A stretch of 64,000 nucleotides of DNA from Rotaria sp. Silwood1 (Eukaryota > Rotifera > Eurotatoria > Philodinida > Philodinidae), in NCBI GenBank assembly GCA_905250075.1, contig CAJNOP010000178.1:197586-261585 (forward strand). The letters are read 5' to 3'. The position numbers were made by a program, and so were the translations under genes. Below the pieces are notes generated by a model. It searched no databases. It was given only the letters and a program-made list of their open reading frames with translations, and was not told the DNA's origin. This document shows, one piece after another, positions 36,335-49,748 of this stretch. Position 1 is the stretch's first letter. Each line of letters opens with the position of its first letter.

Positions 36335-38291
36335 ATGTCAAATACTACAGTTCCATCAATTGAAACATTACCAGTGGAAATATGTCATCATATATTCGAT
36401 AATCTTGATGTAAAAACAATCTTATACTCAATTCGACCAGTATCAAGATTATTTCTATCAATTGTTAATACTTATAATCGATATGTTTTGGATTTGAATT
36501 TGATTTCAAAATCAAATTTTTATCTTTTTTGTCGATTAATTCATCCTCAAAATATTATTTCACTAACACTTTCGAATAATGAACGAACATCAGATCAAAT
36601 AGATTTGTTTATATCACTTGTTCATCTTCGACAATTTACTCGACTTCGTTCATTAACTCTTCTTGATATTGATGAATCGCAATTAAACTTCATTTTGAAA
36701 AGAATCAATCTTAATTTGCTCCATTCATTCTCATTGAATATTAGACAATATGCTAATAAACTCATAGCAACAACTCTAGCTCTTCTTTCATCAACTATGG
36801 CACAAACAGCTCTTCGAAAATTGGAATTCGTTACGTGGGATAGAATGCCAAAGATTTCATGGCCCATCAATAGTATAACTGAGTATTTGACTGCGAATAA
36901 TCGCATAAATATAGATGATCTTTATACAATACTTCAATGTTCTCCACATTTAAATACACTCATCATGAGCGAAATTCCAAAAGGAATGATTAATAATTTA
37001 ACTTCAATATGTTTTCGACAATTAACATCGTTAACTATCAAAAATCTTTCTGTCACCATTGATGAACTTGAATTATTTCTCTTATTGACATCATCACTTG
37101 TTTATTTAAAATTAATTGGTGTAGGACAAATGTTGAATGGTAAACGATGGGAGCAATTTATTGAAATAAATTTACCTGAACTGAACAAATTTGAATTTTA
37201 TTTCGATGAATGGAGATTAACTCGCCAAACTTCTACAGATATCAAGTTAATTATTGCTTCATTTCAAACATTGTTTTGGATTGAACACAAAAAATGGCTT
37301 GTTGCTTGTGAATACGAACATACTAGGCTAGAGCCCAATATTATTTCTCTCTATTCAATACCAATATGCAAATCTTCTATATGTTACACGTCAAAATTGA
37401 CAAAGTCATTGTTGTCCACTTATCCTATGATGATGAACAACGATTTATTAATAATGGATAACATCAAATCATTGAATTTGACTTTGAACAAATCAACAGC
37501 TGATAATATTCAAGTAGAGGTATGTTGATCAAATAAAAGGTCAACCGTTAAACAGAAATCGATAAATATAGTGAGACTAATAATTGTGTCTTTTCTATTA
37601 GTCTCTCGCAGACTCTATCGATATTGTTTTCATTTTATCTCCTTCCTGACGATTTTACGTAAATCGAAAGTACAGGCTAGGAATGTCATATTGTATACAA
37701 AAACAGACACTGAGTATTTATGTATTTGAATATTTTTAGTGTACCACAGCACATCATCCATTGTTTCGTAAAGTGACTGAAATTAATCTTGAATTTTGCC
37801 ACGATTGGCCTTCGATTTCGCTACAAACACTCTTCGTTTTGATCGATATTTCACGAATAGTTCATATAACAATGTCTAGCAATTATTTAAATCAATGGAA
37901 TCAAAATTTATTGATGGATATCAGAATTTTCCTGGAACAAGCACATAATCTCTTTTCACTGTTGATTCATAGCAGCTTCTACAGACACAAATCAGATTTA
38001 ACTGTAGAAAATATTCATTCAATACTTCCATATCATGTTAAACACTTGCAAATTCCAATAGATGATTTGGATCAAATAAATATAGTTCTTAAACGATGTG
38101 AAAATCTATCAATAATTTATTTTGACATCGAAACTACGGAATTCTCCAAAAAAGTCATCAACTGGTTTGCTGAAAATACCATTAACACAACATGTCGAGA
38201 AAATTACAGAATGGTTACTGTTTGGCTCGGAAAGAAAAGAATACAATTAACTGAAATATGTTGTAATCACAAACGAATAAAATTTCACTAA
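36335..38291 (+). CDS. F-box/LRR-type protein, intact
   Basis: Two exons, 36335-37519 and 37740-38291, joined by a 220-nt GT-AG intron in phase 0, give 578 aa. The N-terminal F-box reads IETLPVEICHHIFDNLDVKT and continues ILYSIRPVSRLFLSIVN. After it come diverged leucine-rich segments (LRSLTLLDIDESQL, LNTLIMSEIPKG, LTSLTIKNLSVTIDELELF). Near residue 310 a family-typical block reads FQTLFWIEHKKWLVACEYE. Exon 2 starts CTTAHHPLFRKVTEINL and ends in WLGKKRIQLTEI. F-box proteins recruit substrates to SCF ubiquitin ligases; this architecture is heavily expanded in bdelloids and its substrates are unknown. A downstream AAATAAAT near 38321 could serve as poly(A) signal. Paralogues in this window are broken. 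Confidence 0.85.
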
Positions 38292-39229
38292 GTAAAAATT
38301 TTGGATTGTAATTTTGAAATTAAATAAATCTGAGTATTTACACTTTCGTGCGATTCGACTTACATAGATGTAGATTATCTTTTTTTTTTTTGATTTGATG
38401 GTTTATAAAGATGAAGTCAGTTCATATCAGACTCTGACACATTATTAATGAAAGTTAGAGAAAAATCCATGACTCAAGTAATTCAAAAATGATTCATAAA
38501 ATTATCAAATAATTGCTTTAAACACTGATGAAGACAGAAGAAAAGTTTAATATCTGCATTGAAAAAAATTTGATATGTGATGATAGAAATGGTAGATATT
38601 TGTCAAATGATGCTTCTTGAAAGTACAAAAGAATGATATGTTCATGAAAAACAGAAAATATAAGTATCATTATGATATAAATGCGATTTCTATAACAGAA
38701 TCAATACTATCTACTGACACATAACATATAGCAACTCTTTGAAAAGTTTTTGTTTTGGTAGGAAATTCGCTATTGATAAAATTCATTTAGATGTAACATA
38801 AAATTAACTTCTTTATAACTTCGCTGTAGTGAACAAGTTAATGACCGAATACAAGCTAGAGGTTCAAACAGATCTACTTTTTGTAGGTTTCGTCTGTTTA
38901 ACTTTCGCAGGCTCTAAATTTTTTTTTTACATCTTAACATTATTATGATATTTGAATTAGAATAGAAGATCGTTTTTATAAGAAAGCAAAGAAATTATCC
39001 AAATCGAAATGAGATGATTAGACGAAGTATTCAAATGTACATAGTTCAACTTCCATTCATTTCGATAACTATGGAAATATATATTTGTCACTGATCCTTT
39101 CAATAATCGCATTTAATACTTTTTTTGGCAACAAATTCGTGTAGTATGAGTTCACATACATAAGAGGTTTTTGTTTTTTTGAAAGTTTTAATGGAAAAAT
39201 CATGAGATATGATAAAAGAATAATTGAAA
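38292..39229. other. no gene recognised
   Basis: A+T-rich spacer downstream of the F-box gene. Confidence 0.5.
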
Positions 39230-40300
39230 AAAAAAATCTTTTAAATTATTTCTCAGCAAATATTACATCGATATCTGAATTATCATCATTATCATTTCCA
39301 ATTGAAAATAAACGAACTGAAGATGTTTATATTAATTAAAATATTCAATTCCATTGTGATTAATCTTTTTTCGATAATCATTTAATGGACAATTTATAAG
39401 TGTACTCTAAATTATTCATATCAAATAAATATTGATTAACTAGGGTCGTTATGATTTTTCCAAATATTGTAGGTATATTAATTGTTAGAAGTTCAAAACT
39501 CAACTAATACATCATGTAAAAATAATCAAAGATTAACTTTTTTTCTTTAATTATGTAATAAGAACAACAAAACGATTTTTTCACTAAAATCCTCATTAAT
39601 AATTTTTGAAGGATCATCTCAACCAAATTAAACATATTGATGATCTATGGTTTATATTAACAAATGTTAAAATTCTACATAAAAATAGTATTGATTATTT
39701 ACTCATTCATGTTTACGATTCCTATTCTTCTATAATAACAATTGGTTAAAAATATTTTTATTTGACCTAGTTGCATTATTTCAAACAGTATATGTTTGAA
39801 ATGAGGAATTTCAATCGATTAATTCAGTAACAGAAATTGCTTTCTTTTCTATTGATCTCAATGATTATTTTTCAGGTGAAAATATCGAATGGAAAATTTC
39901 TTGAGATTCAATTAATCTAACTTTGACATATCTCTGAATGCAATTCATTCAATCAAAATAGTTCACTTTTTGATTAGTTTCGATTCGTATTTTTCTTGTT
40001 TAGTTTATTATTTGAATTATTTTAGGTATAAATATAGATTATTTTTCTGCTACAGATAAACTATTTTTAATAATCTTCATATTGAATATTAGCAATTTGA
40101 AATTCTTTTATAGATTTCAAAGAGAAATAAGTTCGAATATAATTAATTTTATGATTAATAAATCTTCATCATATGGTTTTTGCCCAATTCAACTTCATCA
40201 AGGAACAAGAATAACTTTATTTACTATTTGTTATTCAAATTAGTCTGTTAAACATGAAATGAAAGATTAGATATTTTGTGCTTCGTTTTTGTTACATTTC
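39230..40300 (+). pseudogene. heavily decayed coding remains
   Basis: Short segments read like bdelloid LRR/F-box-type protein but switch frame and meet stops often: ELSSLSFPIENKRTEDVYIN, SFFDNHLMDNL, KLFISNKY, SIDLNDYFSGENIEW and SSYGFCPIQLHQGTRIT. Third positions are strongly A+T. The family assignment is tentative. It lies just downstream of the intact F-box gene on the same strand, so it may be an old tandem paralogue. Confidence 0.4.
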
Positions 40301-41570
40301 TAGAAGGAAAATTCAATTTTATTTTTATTTTTTTCTTATTTCGGACAGCAGATTTTTTTCATAATGAACAATGATTGAATTTAGTTTAATATCCGATTTA
40401 AAGTTCGATTACTATCTGGAAATTATCAAATTTCATTATTAAATATCAATATTTATATTCTAGATTAACCATCTAAAACTGATGATCTTGAATAGAAATT
40501 CACAAATAAACATATAATTGTCTTGTATATAAATTAAAATATTTATTTTTATTTTAGATTTCTTCTTTAATAAAATTGATTCGTCACAAAAAAAGAATTG
40601 CAAAACAACAGAATTTTTATTATTAAAAACAAATGACAAAATAAAATAAATAGTTACGAGAGTGAAACTCAATTATTATTAACTTTATTGTTAAATAATC
40701 ATATAAATATTGGTCAAAATTCTACAATAAATGCATCATAAGTCTTTATGTCATTAGAAACAACATTAATTATAGCGAGAGTTTGGTTTTGGGTGCTTGT
40801 GTTGGTTGAAGGAACAGATCCACTTGCACACAGTCATACCCTCAAGAGCAATGTAGCATAGAAGAGTCCATCTTATTGGAATGGACGACAAAATAATTAT
40901 ATACGCATATGGTGACTCATAATGACAAAGAGTAAAGAACAAAGTGTCGATGATTTAGGAAGGAATGATGAAAGAGCGATAAGAAATAAAACATGTGTCC
41001 AATGATTCAGGATTGGAAATAAAATGCATCAAAATATTAGTACTTGGATTCTCAGATCAAAAAGCATATTTCTACAAGTATTTAGTTTTTCAGTAACTGT
41101 CGTGATTTTTTCAGATTCGACAGGATAATCTGTAAACTTGATAAGTTCTCTGCAAAACTATTAGAATCTATACGATCGGACACGATCTTGAAAAAATGTC
41201 TTTTTGTTTACCTTTCTATATTTGATATATGTATGCAATGCATTATTCGCTAATTATCGTTGTTTGAAAAGAAAATTGGAGAAGAAATACATTGTCTATA
41301 ACCTATCAAAACGTTCGTACAGTAGTCATTATTTGCCATAGTTCCGATTCAATAAATAATAGTCACAAGCAGTATACATATACAACATTTGGTGAACCAA
41401 GGATCATGTACAGTCGATAACTAATGGAAAAATGCTCGATTGAGCAAACTATAAGGCTTGTTTTTAAAACAACTTAGAATAATAGCATCTTCTTTATTAA
41501 AGAATTATAAAAATTTTGCATATCGCACAATGTCAAACATTTCTGTCTATTATTCAGTTAGTAGAAGCAA
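40301..41570. other. no gene recognised
   Basis: A+T-rich spacer. A weak G-rich/C-rich pair near 40785-40855 resembles a decayed telomere-like hairpin. Confidence 0.45.
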
Positions 41571-41972
41571 CTAGTGTTGTCTATCATCAGCTGGTGGTTG
41601 CGAAGTCGTTGGTCTATTACCATCATCAGTTATGGTTTGTACCGTTGGAAATTCCACTGACTCTAAGGTTTTGTACCCATGCCAATGTCCATCTCTCCAA
41701 TAATAAACTTTTTCTTTTGATTTACCATGTTGATAAACGAAAAACTGGGGATCTTCTTGCGAAATAGTTTTGTAATATTCAATGTTGTTTTCTTGACAGA
41801 CTTGAATATTTTCATTTGGAAAGTCTTCTCTCAGCTTTTCCAGAGTTGTTAAACGTCCTGTAGCTATCACCGTTGCATTATATTTTTCACCAGTGTATCG
41901 TATAATGCATACTTTCTCGTTTGTAATGGGAACTCCGAGACTACGATCTATATCGTTGTTTCCTGTTGCCAT
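41571..41972 (-). CDS. Unrecognised 133-aa protein
   Basis: The open frame from MATGNNDIDRSLGVPITNEK runs 133 codons to a stop at 41571. It is hydrophilic with a balanced composition, has segments such as VCIIRYTGEKYNATVIATGR and VYYWRDGHWHGYKTL, and ends in a polar tail. There is no signal peptide or membrane span from this start. The frame continues upstream with a hydrophobic stretch, but an acceptor-like TATATTCTCAG just ahead suggests that part is intron or leader. I recognise no family. A small cytosolic protein is the simplest reading. Confidence 0.5.
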   Translation of the reverse strand: MATGNNDIDRSLGVPITNEKVCIIRYTGEKYNATVIATGRLTTLEKLREDFPNENIQVCQENNIEYYKTISQEDPQFFVYQHGKSKEKVYYWRDGHWHGYKTLESVEFPTVQTITDDGNRPTTSQPPADDRQH

Positions 41973-42378
41973 TCTAAGTTTGAATCTTGAGTGAAAATGG
42001 ATTAAATACGTTTTGGTGTAAAAGTAAAACATTGCAACCTGAGAATATATAGAAAAGGAGAATGTTGGATTTTTCCATGTAGATAAAAAAATATTTATTT
42101 TTAACCTTAACAATTGGAAATTTCCAAGTTATTATCAATCTTTATGCCAAATATTGCCGATAAAACGTTATTACATGCATTATAACCTTTTCTTTTGATA
42201 AAGTGATAGGCATGCACTTTTTGTTTCTCTCTTCCAGCTGTAGTTTGACATCATAAGACTAAATCACCGTGTTTATTAGAAATGTCAACATGTTTTTCTG
42301 ATTGAAATGGAACAAACAACATAAATGAAAAGTCAATGCTGAGACTGTGGTCTCTCACAGTCCACTCTTCAAATAAGG

Positions 42379-42437
42379 ATGTGGGTGGGGGTGGGATGTT
42401 AGCGAAGGTCAAATAGATTACAACACCCACACTCACC
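42379..42437. repeat. telomere-like hairpin 11
   Basis: Left arm ATGTGGGTGGGGGTGGGATG, core TTAGCGAAGGTCAAAT, right arm CAACACCCACACTCACC. Confidence 0.75.
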
Positions 42438-42742
42438 TTTGGAAACACGATCAAAGTGTTATCTTCTCGGTTCTTTTTATGCGACTAAGATTAAAAACAA
42501 GAAATGCTTAGTTCACAATCTTTCTTGTTGTGCTGTTTTTTTGCGTTTTAACTCAAAAATTTTCATTGAATTCAAAGCTTTACCTATGAATTAAAAAGAA
42601 ACATAATGTTTCTGGATCGATTAAATGTATCTAATAAGTTTTCTGTACAAGTCCCTATCGGTATCTATTATCATAATATGAATATTATGATTATCACTCT
42701 TTACTCAATAAAGTTGTATCTATTTTCTCGAAATATGATAGA

Positions 42743-42824
42743 GTTGGGTGTGGGTGGTATCGAGACTTGAATGGGTGTGACTGTAGTTTTTCTGATCAAT
42801 AAAAACGGACCCACAACCATACCT
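42743..42824. repeat. telomere-like hairpin 12
   Basis: Left arm TTGGGTGTGGGTGGTATC with a second G-rich piece ATGGGTGTGACTGTAG; right arm ACCCACAACCATACC. Loop about 30 nt. Confidence 0.65.
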
Positions 42825-43065
42825 TCATCAGCAGCTACACATACATCCAGTCTGAATATGAATATGGATATGAGTATGAATGAAGGAGACACTCACAAAC
42901 AACTTAGATGTTTGAACTATTATTTTGAAATCTTTTGATTTTGAATGTATTTATTGATTGAAATTAAGCATTATCAACTATTGAACCCATAAATTACAGA
43001 TTATACGAGCATTGAATGATCGAAAAGTTATGTTATGTCAATCAATAATATTGGTATTCATATGA

Positions 43066-43821
43066 CTATATTAACACTTCCCATCGAATCGTAACCCATT
43101 CGTTAGGTTGATACGCGATCACTAACATCTTGACGATGCGCTCGAAACTAGTTTCAGGTTGTTCTGTAATTCTGAGAAGATAAAAATGTCCTTGTTTAAC
43201 AGAGGCACTTGCTCCTGATCTTCCTTCTCGGAACAGCTCTGCAGATTCTTCCATTGGCTGAAAGTTGTTGCTATATGATCTACCCTTAAGAATAAGAATT
43301 GTCTTATTTTTCCGATGGATTGATGCGAATCCTTGGCCATTTCCTCCTGTCTCGTCATATTTATACTTCTTCTGTAAATCTGCGCTAGTTCCCAGATCGA
43401 TGATTGTTCCAACTTCACGACCTTCTATACCGACACTAAAGCTACCATTTTTGTAATTGTTGAAGTCAATATCACTGCGTCTGTTGTAAACGCTCCAGTC
43501 TGAAAACATCTGACCATACTTTTCGTCACCGAAGCAGAAAGTGCGGGCGAGTGGATCCAGTGCATACAGAGTTACAATATTCTTATTTTGCTTAGAGCTA
43601 TCGTGTGTAGCATTTGTAACAATTTGCCATTTTTGAATTTTTGGATAAGCAACAATATAAAATGTTCCAATCATTAACAAAACAAAAACCATGGTGCAAA
43701 TTTGTAAACCAATCAGCCATTTCATTTTCCATTGGTCACTTTTCTTCTGCAATAACATCACATCTTCACGATAAGCAGAATTAATTATTTTTTCTGTGTT
43801 ATCACTTCTCGCAAAAGTCAT
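43066..43821 (-). CDS. Unrecognised type II membrane protein
   Basis: A single-exon 251-aa frame with ATG start MTFARSDNTEK. A short cytosolic N terminus rich in charges is followed by one strong membrane span at about residues 35-59 (WLIGLQICTMVFVLLMIGTF), then an extracellular or lumenal region. That region has possible N-glycosylation sites (NAT, NGS, NKT) and a folded-looking domain with GIEGREVGTIIDLGTSADL, ETGGNGQGFASIHRKNK and a beta-rich C-terminal part (HFYLLRITEQPE, WVTIRWEVLI). I know no family with this pattern. Intact, with no sign of decay. Confidence 0.65.
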   Translation of the reverse strand: MTFARSDNTEKIINSAYREDVMLLQKKSDQWKMKWLIGLQICTMVFVLLMIGTFYIVAYPKIQKWQIVTNATHDSSKQNKNIVTLYALDPLARTFCFGDEKYGQMFSDWSVYNRRSDIDFNNYKNGSFSVGIEGREVGTIIDLGTSADLQKKYKYDETGGNGQGFASIHRKNKTILILKGRSYSNNFQPMEESAELFREGRSGASASVKQGHFYLLRITEQPETSFERIVKMLVIAYQPNEWVTIRWEVLI

Positions 43822-45879
43822 TGCTGATTCTTAAGACGACAAAGAAAAAACGATCCCTTTTATTATACTTGATAGAAAATTAACATTACTCATATCTTAT
43901 CTCTAAATGCGTCACTATGCTTTAAAGAATTGCATAACCGAAACGATTGTAACAGATAAATAGTTTCGTCATACATTTACATCTCTTAAATTTTAGTGTT
44001 ACTTTATCTTGACTCTATGAAATAAATGTAACTACAACTCTTATATTTATAAAATAGAGATAAATGAATTGTTTATTTTCAAAAACAACGAATAAAAAAA
44101 TTGTTTTCTTTGATAGATAAATAGACGAATATCTGGTATAACAACAGTATATGCTGGCCAATATCCTTTACTAACACTAACATCATTTCGACGTGTAATA
44201 GTCAGACTAAGACTTTCTTTTATTAATTTCGAGATTTTGAAAAGAGTTTTTTTTGCTGTTTTCTTGACCATCCTATTCTTTGCATCGAAGAGTTACTATT
44301 ATCTCGTCATTTTTCATTTTCATACTTTGTTTTTCTTAATTCAACATTACTATCTTCCTAATCACTGATGTAAGAGATGTGGGTGTGGGTAAAGAGAAGA
44401 CAAACACTCATATCTACATCCACAAGTTGAAATATGGAAATTGAAATTTTTCTATTGATTTCTACTCACAAACTGCAAAATTATTTTAAAAAAAAATAGG
44501 TATCAGCTGAATCCATATGGCTATACGAAGCGAGACACGATGCAATAGGGATGTACTTTGAATGTTACAACGAGATATTATTCGTATACGGCCTATGAAA
44601 ATTAATGAATGAAACGAATTGCAAAGCAAGATAGATTTTGTCAAGAACAATAATGAAATATTCGCTATAGTATATGGCAAATAGTTCAAATCTTTTGAAT
44701 AATTTGCATGTGCTGCAATGGTCGGGTATAGCAGAATAAAAAAAAATGATTGGAATGAGCGATAGATTTCTAATTCATAACAAAATCAATAATCAAAACT
44801 TGGATATCAAACGCAAACGACGAAACTTTTCAGTTCTACTTATCTTTAGAGGGAGATACACGAAAAAATCACATAGTCATCAAGAACCAGATGCAGGATT
44901 TCTATAATAAATTATCAGACTTATGTGACAATTTAGTCTAACTATTCGCTTTTTTATTAAAATGATTAAATAAACAGAAGAATAGGAAAATTTTTCGTTT
45001 AACAATTATTAAAAAGAGAAAAAATTCTAATAAAAGTTCTCGAAAACCGTAAAAAGTTTCATAACAAACTTTCAAACAGCCTCCAACAGTGCTTTCTTTC
45101 GTTTAGGCCTTATGAGCTTGTCGTTGCTTGATTCACTTCCCAAACAAAGAGCATAACCGAAATGACAATATATACATTTAAACGATTGAATTCCACTGTA
45201 GTCTCATTGTACTTTAGATCAATAACACAATCTTCCGAAGTTTCTCGACCCTTTAATCCAAGAAAAGAATAATCTCTTCATTTTCTTATTCCGAATAAAA
45301 TTATTTGGTTTGATAGTTAGACTTCGATTCTCATCCTCTTCTCAAACGTGTCTGCAGAATTCGATCAAACGATAGCACCTCCTGATGATCTATACATGCA
45401 CAGTCTTCAATTAACTATAAAATCAAACTAAAGATCCATTCTCTATATCCGAGTTGACGAAGAATAAATTTGAAAAACATTCTCCAGCTTGTTTAATGAA
45501 ACATTACTTGGAAGAAAAAAGACTTCATTTTGTTAATTCCGAAATGAAAGTGGATACCTATTCACACTAAAATTAATTTTATAACTTTGAATGTTTGCTC
45601 AATATATGATATAAATGACTGTTGATCAACGTTTCTAGTTAGGTTGAAGGAGAATCAAACAAATAATTGTTGTATCACTATAGATGAAATATTTCATGAA
45701 AACTTCTGCATATGTCATTGATAATTCATTCTAGTTGAATAAAAATCACTATTAGGTTAGCTATTATCACCAAACCATATTGTCAATTGAAAGCTTGATT
45801 TTCGATAGACAAATTTTCGTTGCTTCAACTTCAGATGTCGTATAATTTCTTCCCAATTCTTTCATCTTCTTTCCGGAAT
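43822..45879. other. no gene recognised
   Basis: A+T-rich spacer. The open frame at 44047-44271 (minus, basic start MVKKTAKKTLFKISK) has no supporting motif. Confidence 0.45.
44377..44424. repeat. telomere-like hairpin 13
   Basis: Left arm ATGTGGGTGTGGGT, core AAAGAGAAGACAAAC, right arm TATCTACATCCACA. Confidence 0.75.
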
Positions 45880-48336
45880 CAAACTTTTTCGCCATGCAAA
45901 TATTATACTCCACCGATTTTTAAATCTATCAACAAAAGTCTTCATCATTTGTGAAATGTGATGAAATCATCGAACACATGTTGTTGACATTTAACACTTG
46001 ATTATTGCAGCAACTAGATCTGACTTTTAAAAAGTATAGATTTACAGTCTGCTCGAGCAGCGTCTTTATTTAAATGGATTTATTTGACATGAGTTCGAAA
46101 AAGTCATTGTAGAGAAGCTTAAGTGTTGTAATACGTGAAAGATTGATCATTTTTGATACTAATTCACTTCCATTCGATGGCCAATCGTTGTTAGAATAAA
46201 TTCTGAGATTAATGACGTTCGAAAACAGAAAATTATCTGATATATTTACCTAGATAATGGGATAGAGAAAGAAGAAACATTAAATGATTTTTTTGTTGTT
46301 GGTATGGTACAAAAAATTTATTTGATCGTTTTTCAGTCAGAAAAGATAATAATACTGATTAAAGTGTGAAGGAAGTTGTTGAGAACGTTCTGAAATTTGT
46401 ACCGATGTGATGTTAAAAGAATTATGAAAATTTCAATATAGATCTCGGCAACTACCCAAAAAAAATTGAAACAAAAACTGGAGAAATGAACAAGAGTTAC
46501 GTCGTCTAAAATCGGAGCAACCAAGCTATACTTGTAGTACGAGTAAACTATGCGTAATTCTCACATTTTTCTTTCCAGAAAAGTCAGTTGAGATAATTCC
46601 AATTATGCTTTCATAATGACTATAGATTTGAATAATATTCCTGTTAAAATCGAACATTTTTCTTTAAAAGCCCATTTTTTCCTCGAAATGATTATTGTTT
46701 TCCGAAAAAAGTCACAATAATTTTTCGTTGACGTTTGTCCAGTGATTTTATATTGCAGGTAATAAATGTTTTAAGACTGATGGAAGGAAGGGAATCAAAA
46801 ATGGAATATGTAGATATAATGGTTCTCTTCATGAAAACGCACACTCGGTCTCTTTCACTCTGTAGGTTCGCTATAAGTTGATCTTTAATTCATAATAAAT
46901 TCTATGAAATCATGGTCGAAAGCTTTGAAGAAGCTATTCTTAAGCTGACTCTGACATTACTATGAAGTATAGTCTTAAAGTGCTTCTATCAGTTCAACAT
47001 TTTCTTCAAAACATACCTTGTTTAAGTTGAAATCGTTTATTGTCCATAACCTAAGGCTTACACATCTTACTTCACTCATAATTTCTGCATTCATATTGAA
47101 GTTTTCTAATGTTGAACAGAAAGTTTTGCCACACTCGTAGTCATAATCAATATCGATCGTTGGTATTGGTGTTGAATAGAGAAAAAATTTTGGTCTATCT
47201 GAAATAAATTCGCAAGTAAAATACCAATGCTTTTCTTCGGTCCAGAACGATGTGCGAAATGGTTTCAGAAGCGAATCAGGATAAAAATTTTCCGAATCGA
47301 TACGACTGTGAATAAACATGTCAGGCTGTTTCAGAAAATACAGTTCAGTGTGAAAATATTTTTCTCATGAAGAATATTCCTTCAAAACAGCATTCTCTTG
47401 TGCATAACGGTGCCCATGAGAGATACTGTTGAAGGCGAGCAATCAATCCTGAATGTTTAAGCAATGTTAGAGAAGACAACGAATGATACAAGCCTTGAAC
47501 TATATCTTCATCTTCTGCTGCTTCAATCTCATGAATAGATTTATTGTTTTCTTCCACTATGATATCATCGATGATCATTGTTCGCAGCTGTGGTGAGTTT
47601 CGCAGAATCATACAATATTGTTTTTCAGCACAACGTCCGATGGTAAGACGTCGAAATGAATATTTAGTTGGCCATAAAATTTCATCTAATTCATTGATGC
47701 CAAGATTAGCTTCGAATATCTCTAAATTTGATTGAGCTATTATACATCTAAGATGAAGTGCTGGATAGCCAATATATTCATTTTCATAGTCAAAATATTG
47801 ACTCTGATCAAAACACAGAAAATAGATTGAAAATGATACCATAGTGAATGGCAGCAAGTGATATGATCGAAGATTTTGCTACAGTAGTCGTTAGAATCTT
47901 GAATCTAAGTTAAGGAACGTAATCGAGTAAACCGACAGATATCGATGAATCAAAACAAGTGTTTGATTTGCTTTGGTGTTCTGGAATCCTCAGATAATCT
48001 TATTGCAATGGTCGACTCTGGTCGAATTCGACGACAAACTTGCCGCAATCGATGCTTAGAAATTGAATCAAAATCAAGAACATATCGATCATAGTGTTTG
48101 ATTATTTCTTGGAATCGTCTGCACGTAAAACACCATGAGAATAAAATTGTCTGTACATTAAGATAATCGAAAATGCGATGAAGAAGTTCAGTAGGTTGCT
48201 TTAAAAGATCTGAAGTCTGTTCAATAATCGCTATGTTATTCTCATGATTATTGTTCGAGAACAGATCATATTTTCTGGACGCTTTTCGATGATTGTGTAA
48301 CTCTATTTTTTTACCAACCATTTGGATATTTGCCAT
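45880..48336 (-). pseudogene. F-box/LRR-type gene, broken paralogue
   Basis: Same architecture as the intact gene at 36335. From a start at 48336 (MANIQMVGKK) the F-box reads LLKQPTELLHRIFDYLNVQT, then RRFQEIIKHYDRYVLDFDSI. In-frame stops follow (TGA 47950-47952, TAG 47905-47907). The frame changes near 47850 (continuing SFSIYFLCFDQSQYFDYENE...) and again near 47330 (RTSFWTEEKHWYFTCEF). The end of exon 1 keeps the donor GTATGT at 47016, in the same relative place as in the intact gene. Exon 2 remains lie at about 46250-45880 (FSNVINLRIYSNNDWPSNGS, LVSKMINLSRITTLKLLYND), also with a stop. The preserved intron position shows the two genes share an origin. Confidence 0.75.
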
Positions 48337-48380
48337 GTTACAACTGCTTCCTTTATATGGCTTCTGCTCTTCATACACGT

Positions 48381-48395
48381 GTATATATATATATA
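48381..48395. repeat. (AT)n microsatellite
   Basis: A short TATATATATATATA tract just upstream of the F-box paralogue. Confidence 0.7.
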
Positions 48396-48564
48396 TTGCT
48401 TCTTAAGAAAAAACTCTAATGTCAATATGATTTGTATCTTAGATAAGAAAAGAAAATAAGAACACTTTCGCATACACAATTGATTCCAAGCACTATTTTT
48501 CGTAATGAAAATGATACTGCAGCAGATCCAGCGTTGGTATTCACTCAGCATATTGCAAATGTTT

Positions 48565-48610
48565 AGGGTGAATGCGTGTGAGTATCAATGAAGTGAATAC
48601 CCACACCCTC
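48565..48610. repeat. telomere-like hairpin 14
   Basis: Left arm AGGGTGAATGCGTGTGAG, right arm ATACCCACACCCT; short centre TATCAATGAAGTG. Confidence 0.6.
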
Positions 48611-48870
48611 ATAATGAGAGATATTTGTGAAATGACATAATTTCAAATCACACTTAAAAGAATTTTTTTGTCCTGAGGCTTTTTAAATAGTCAGCTAAAA
48701 TACCTACAAATATATGCAAGCACATGAATAAGGCCTATTCTAATATCATTGCCAGATGTCGGTCATCCATTATTAATAAAACGTCTCTGAAATAGTAATG
48801 TCGTCAGTGTACAAGAACGATCTATCATCATTTGAACAATGAAACAGATATATCTGCTATAGATCATTGA

Positions 48871-48938
48871 GGATGTGGGTGTGTATATGATTTCGAGTGT
48901 TCGTTTTGAGTTCAGCCTCACACTTCCACCAACACACT
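48871..48938. repeat. telomere-like hairpin 15
   Basis: Left arm GGATGTGGGTGTGTAT, right arm CTCACACTTCCACCAACACAC, loop about 30 nt. Confidence 0.6.
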
Positions 48939-49748
48939 CGTATTTTTGAAAGAGATGTTTTCTAGTTAGCTCTTTGATGTGTTTAAGTCATACAAGCAGT
49001 AATAAATTACAAGAAAGTAACTATCTATACAATTACTGATAACATCTTGTTCACATTGAAGCTCGTTTACTCAATGTTTAGGAGTGTCATCACAAGATAT
49101 TAAGTCATATCACATACCTCAGTTTAATATTTGTTTTTTCCCCAGTCGGCAGAATACTAAAATAAGATTGGTTGAATGATTCATCTTGAAAAATTACAAC
49201 CAATACAATGCTTTTTTTCTCGTTCCTTTACATAAGACATTTATCACTGTCCTTTATACGGCATTCGAACGATTCACATAACTTATGTGTTCTTCTTCTG
49301 TATTTTGAAATCAAACTGAGTGAAGGAAAAAAACGTGCCATCAGGAGCAAAGCAAAGCAGAAAAAACTATGTGAAGAGACGCAATACTAGTATGTACGAT
49401 AATTTCCGTAAAAGTGGAATAGCTTTCTTTTAAATTTTTTTTACAAACTGTCGCATACATAACATCTATTCATTTTCAAAAACTGAATGCATCATAATTA
49501 TGAAAAGGACGAAGGACTAGGTAAAAAATTTAGTTACTCAGTTGAAAAATTTCAATGATCTTTGCTTCCATTTTCAGAGTGTGATGCTTTCTATGAGAAA
49601 AAGCACTTTAATGGACGTTTGGATTTTTGTAGTAAGATGTATTTAATAAATTCGTTTATTTAGTGTTTCAAATTTGAAGGAATAAAACGAAATAGCTGAC
49701 TTTCAATTCAGTTTATCATTGAATGTCTATTTTAGATTTTGTAACAAG

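Larger units (their letters stand above)
41973..43065. other. no gene recognised
   Basis: Spacer between two minus-strand genes, with two telomere-like hairpins. Confidence 0.5.
48337..49748. other. no gene recognised
   Basis: Spacer between two divergent F-box relics, containing two telomere-like hairpins. Confidence 0.5.

Noticed and set aside
46480-46524. 17-bp match to the RING gene (GTTGCTCCGATTTTAGA)
   Set aside because: The similarity does not extend to either side; chance is plausible at this window size.
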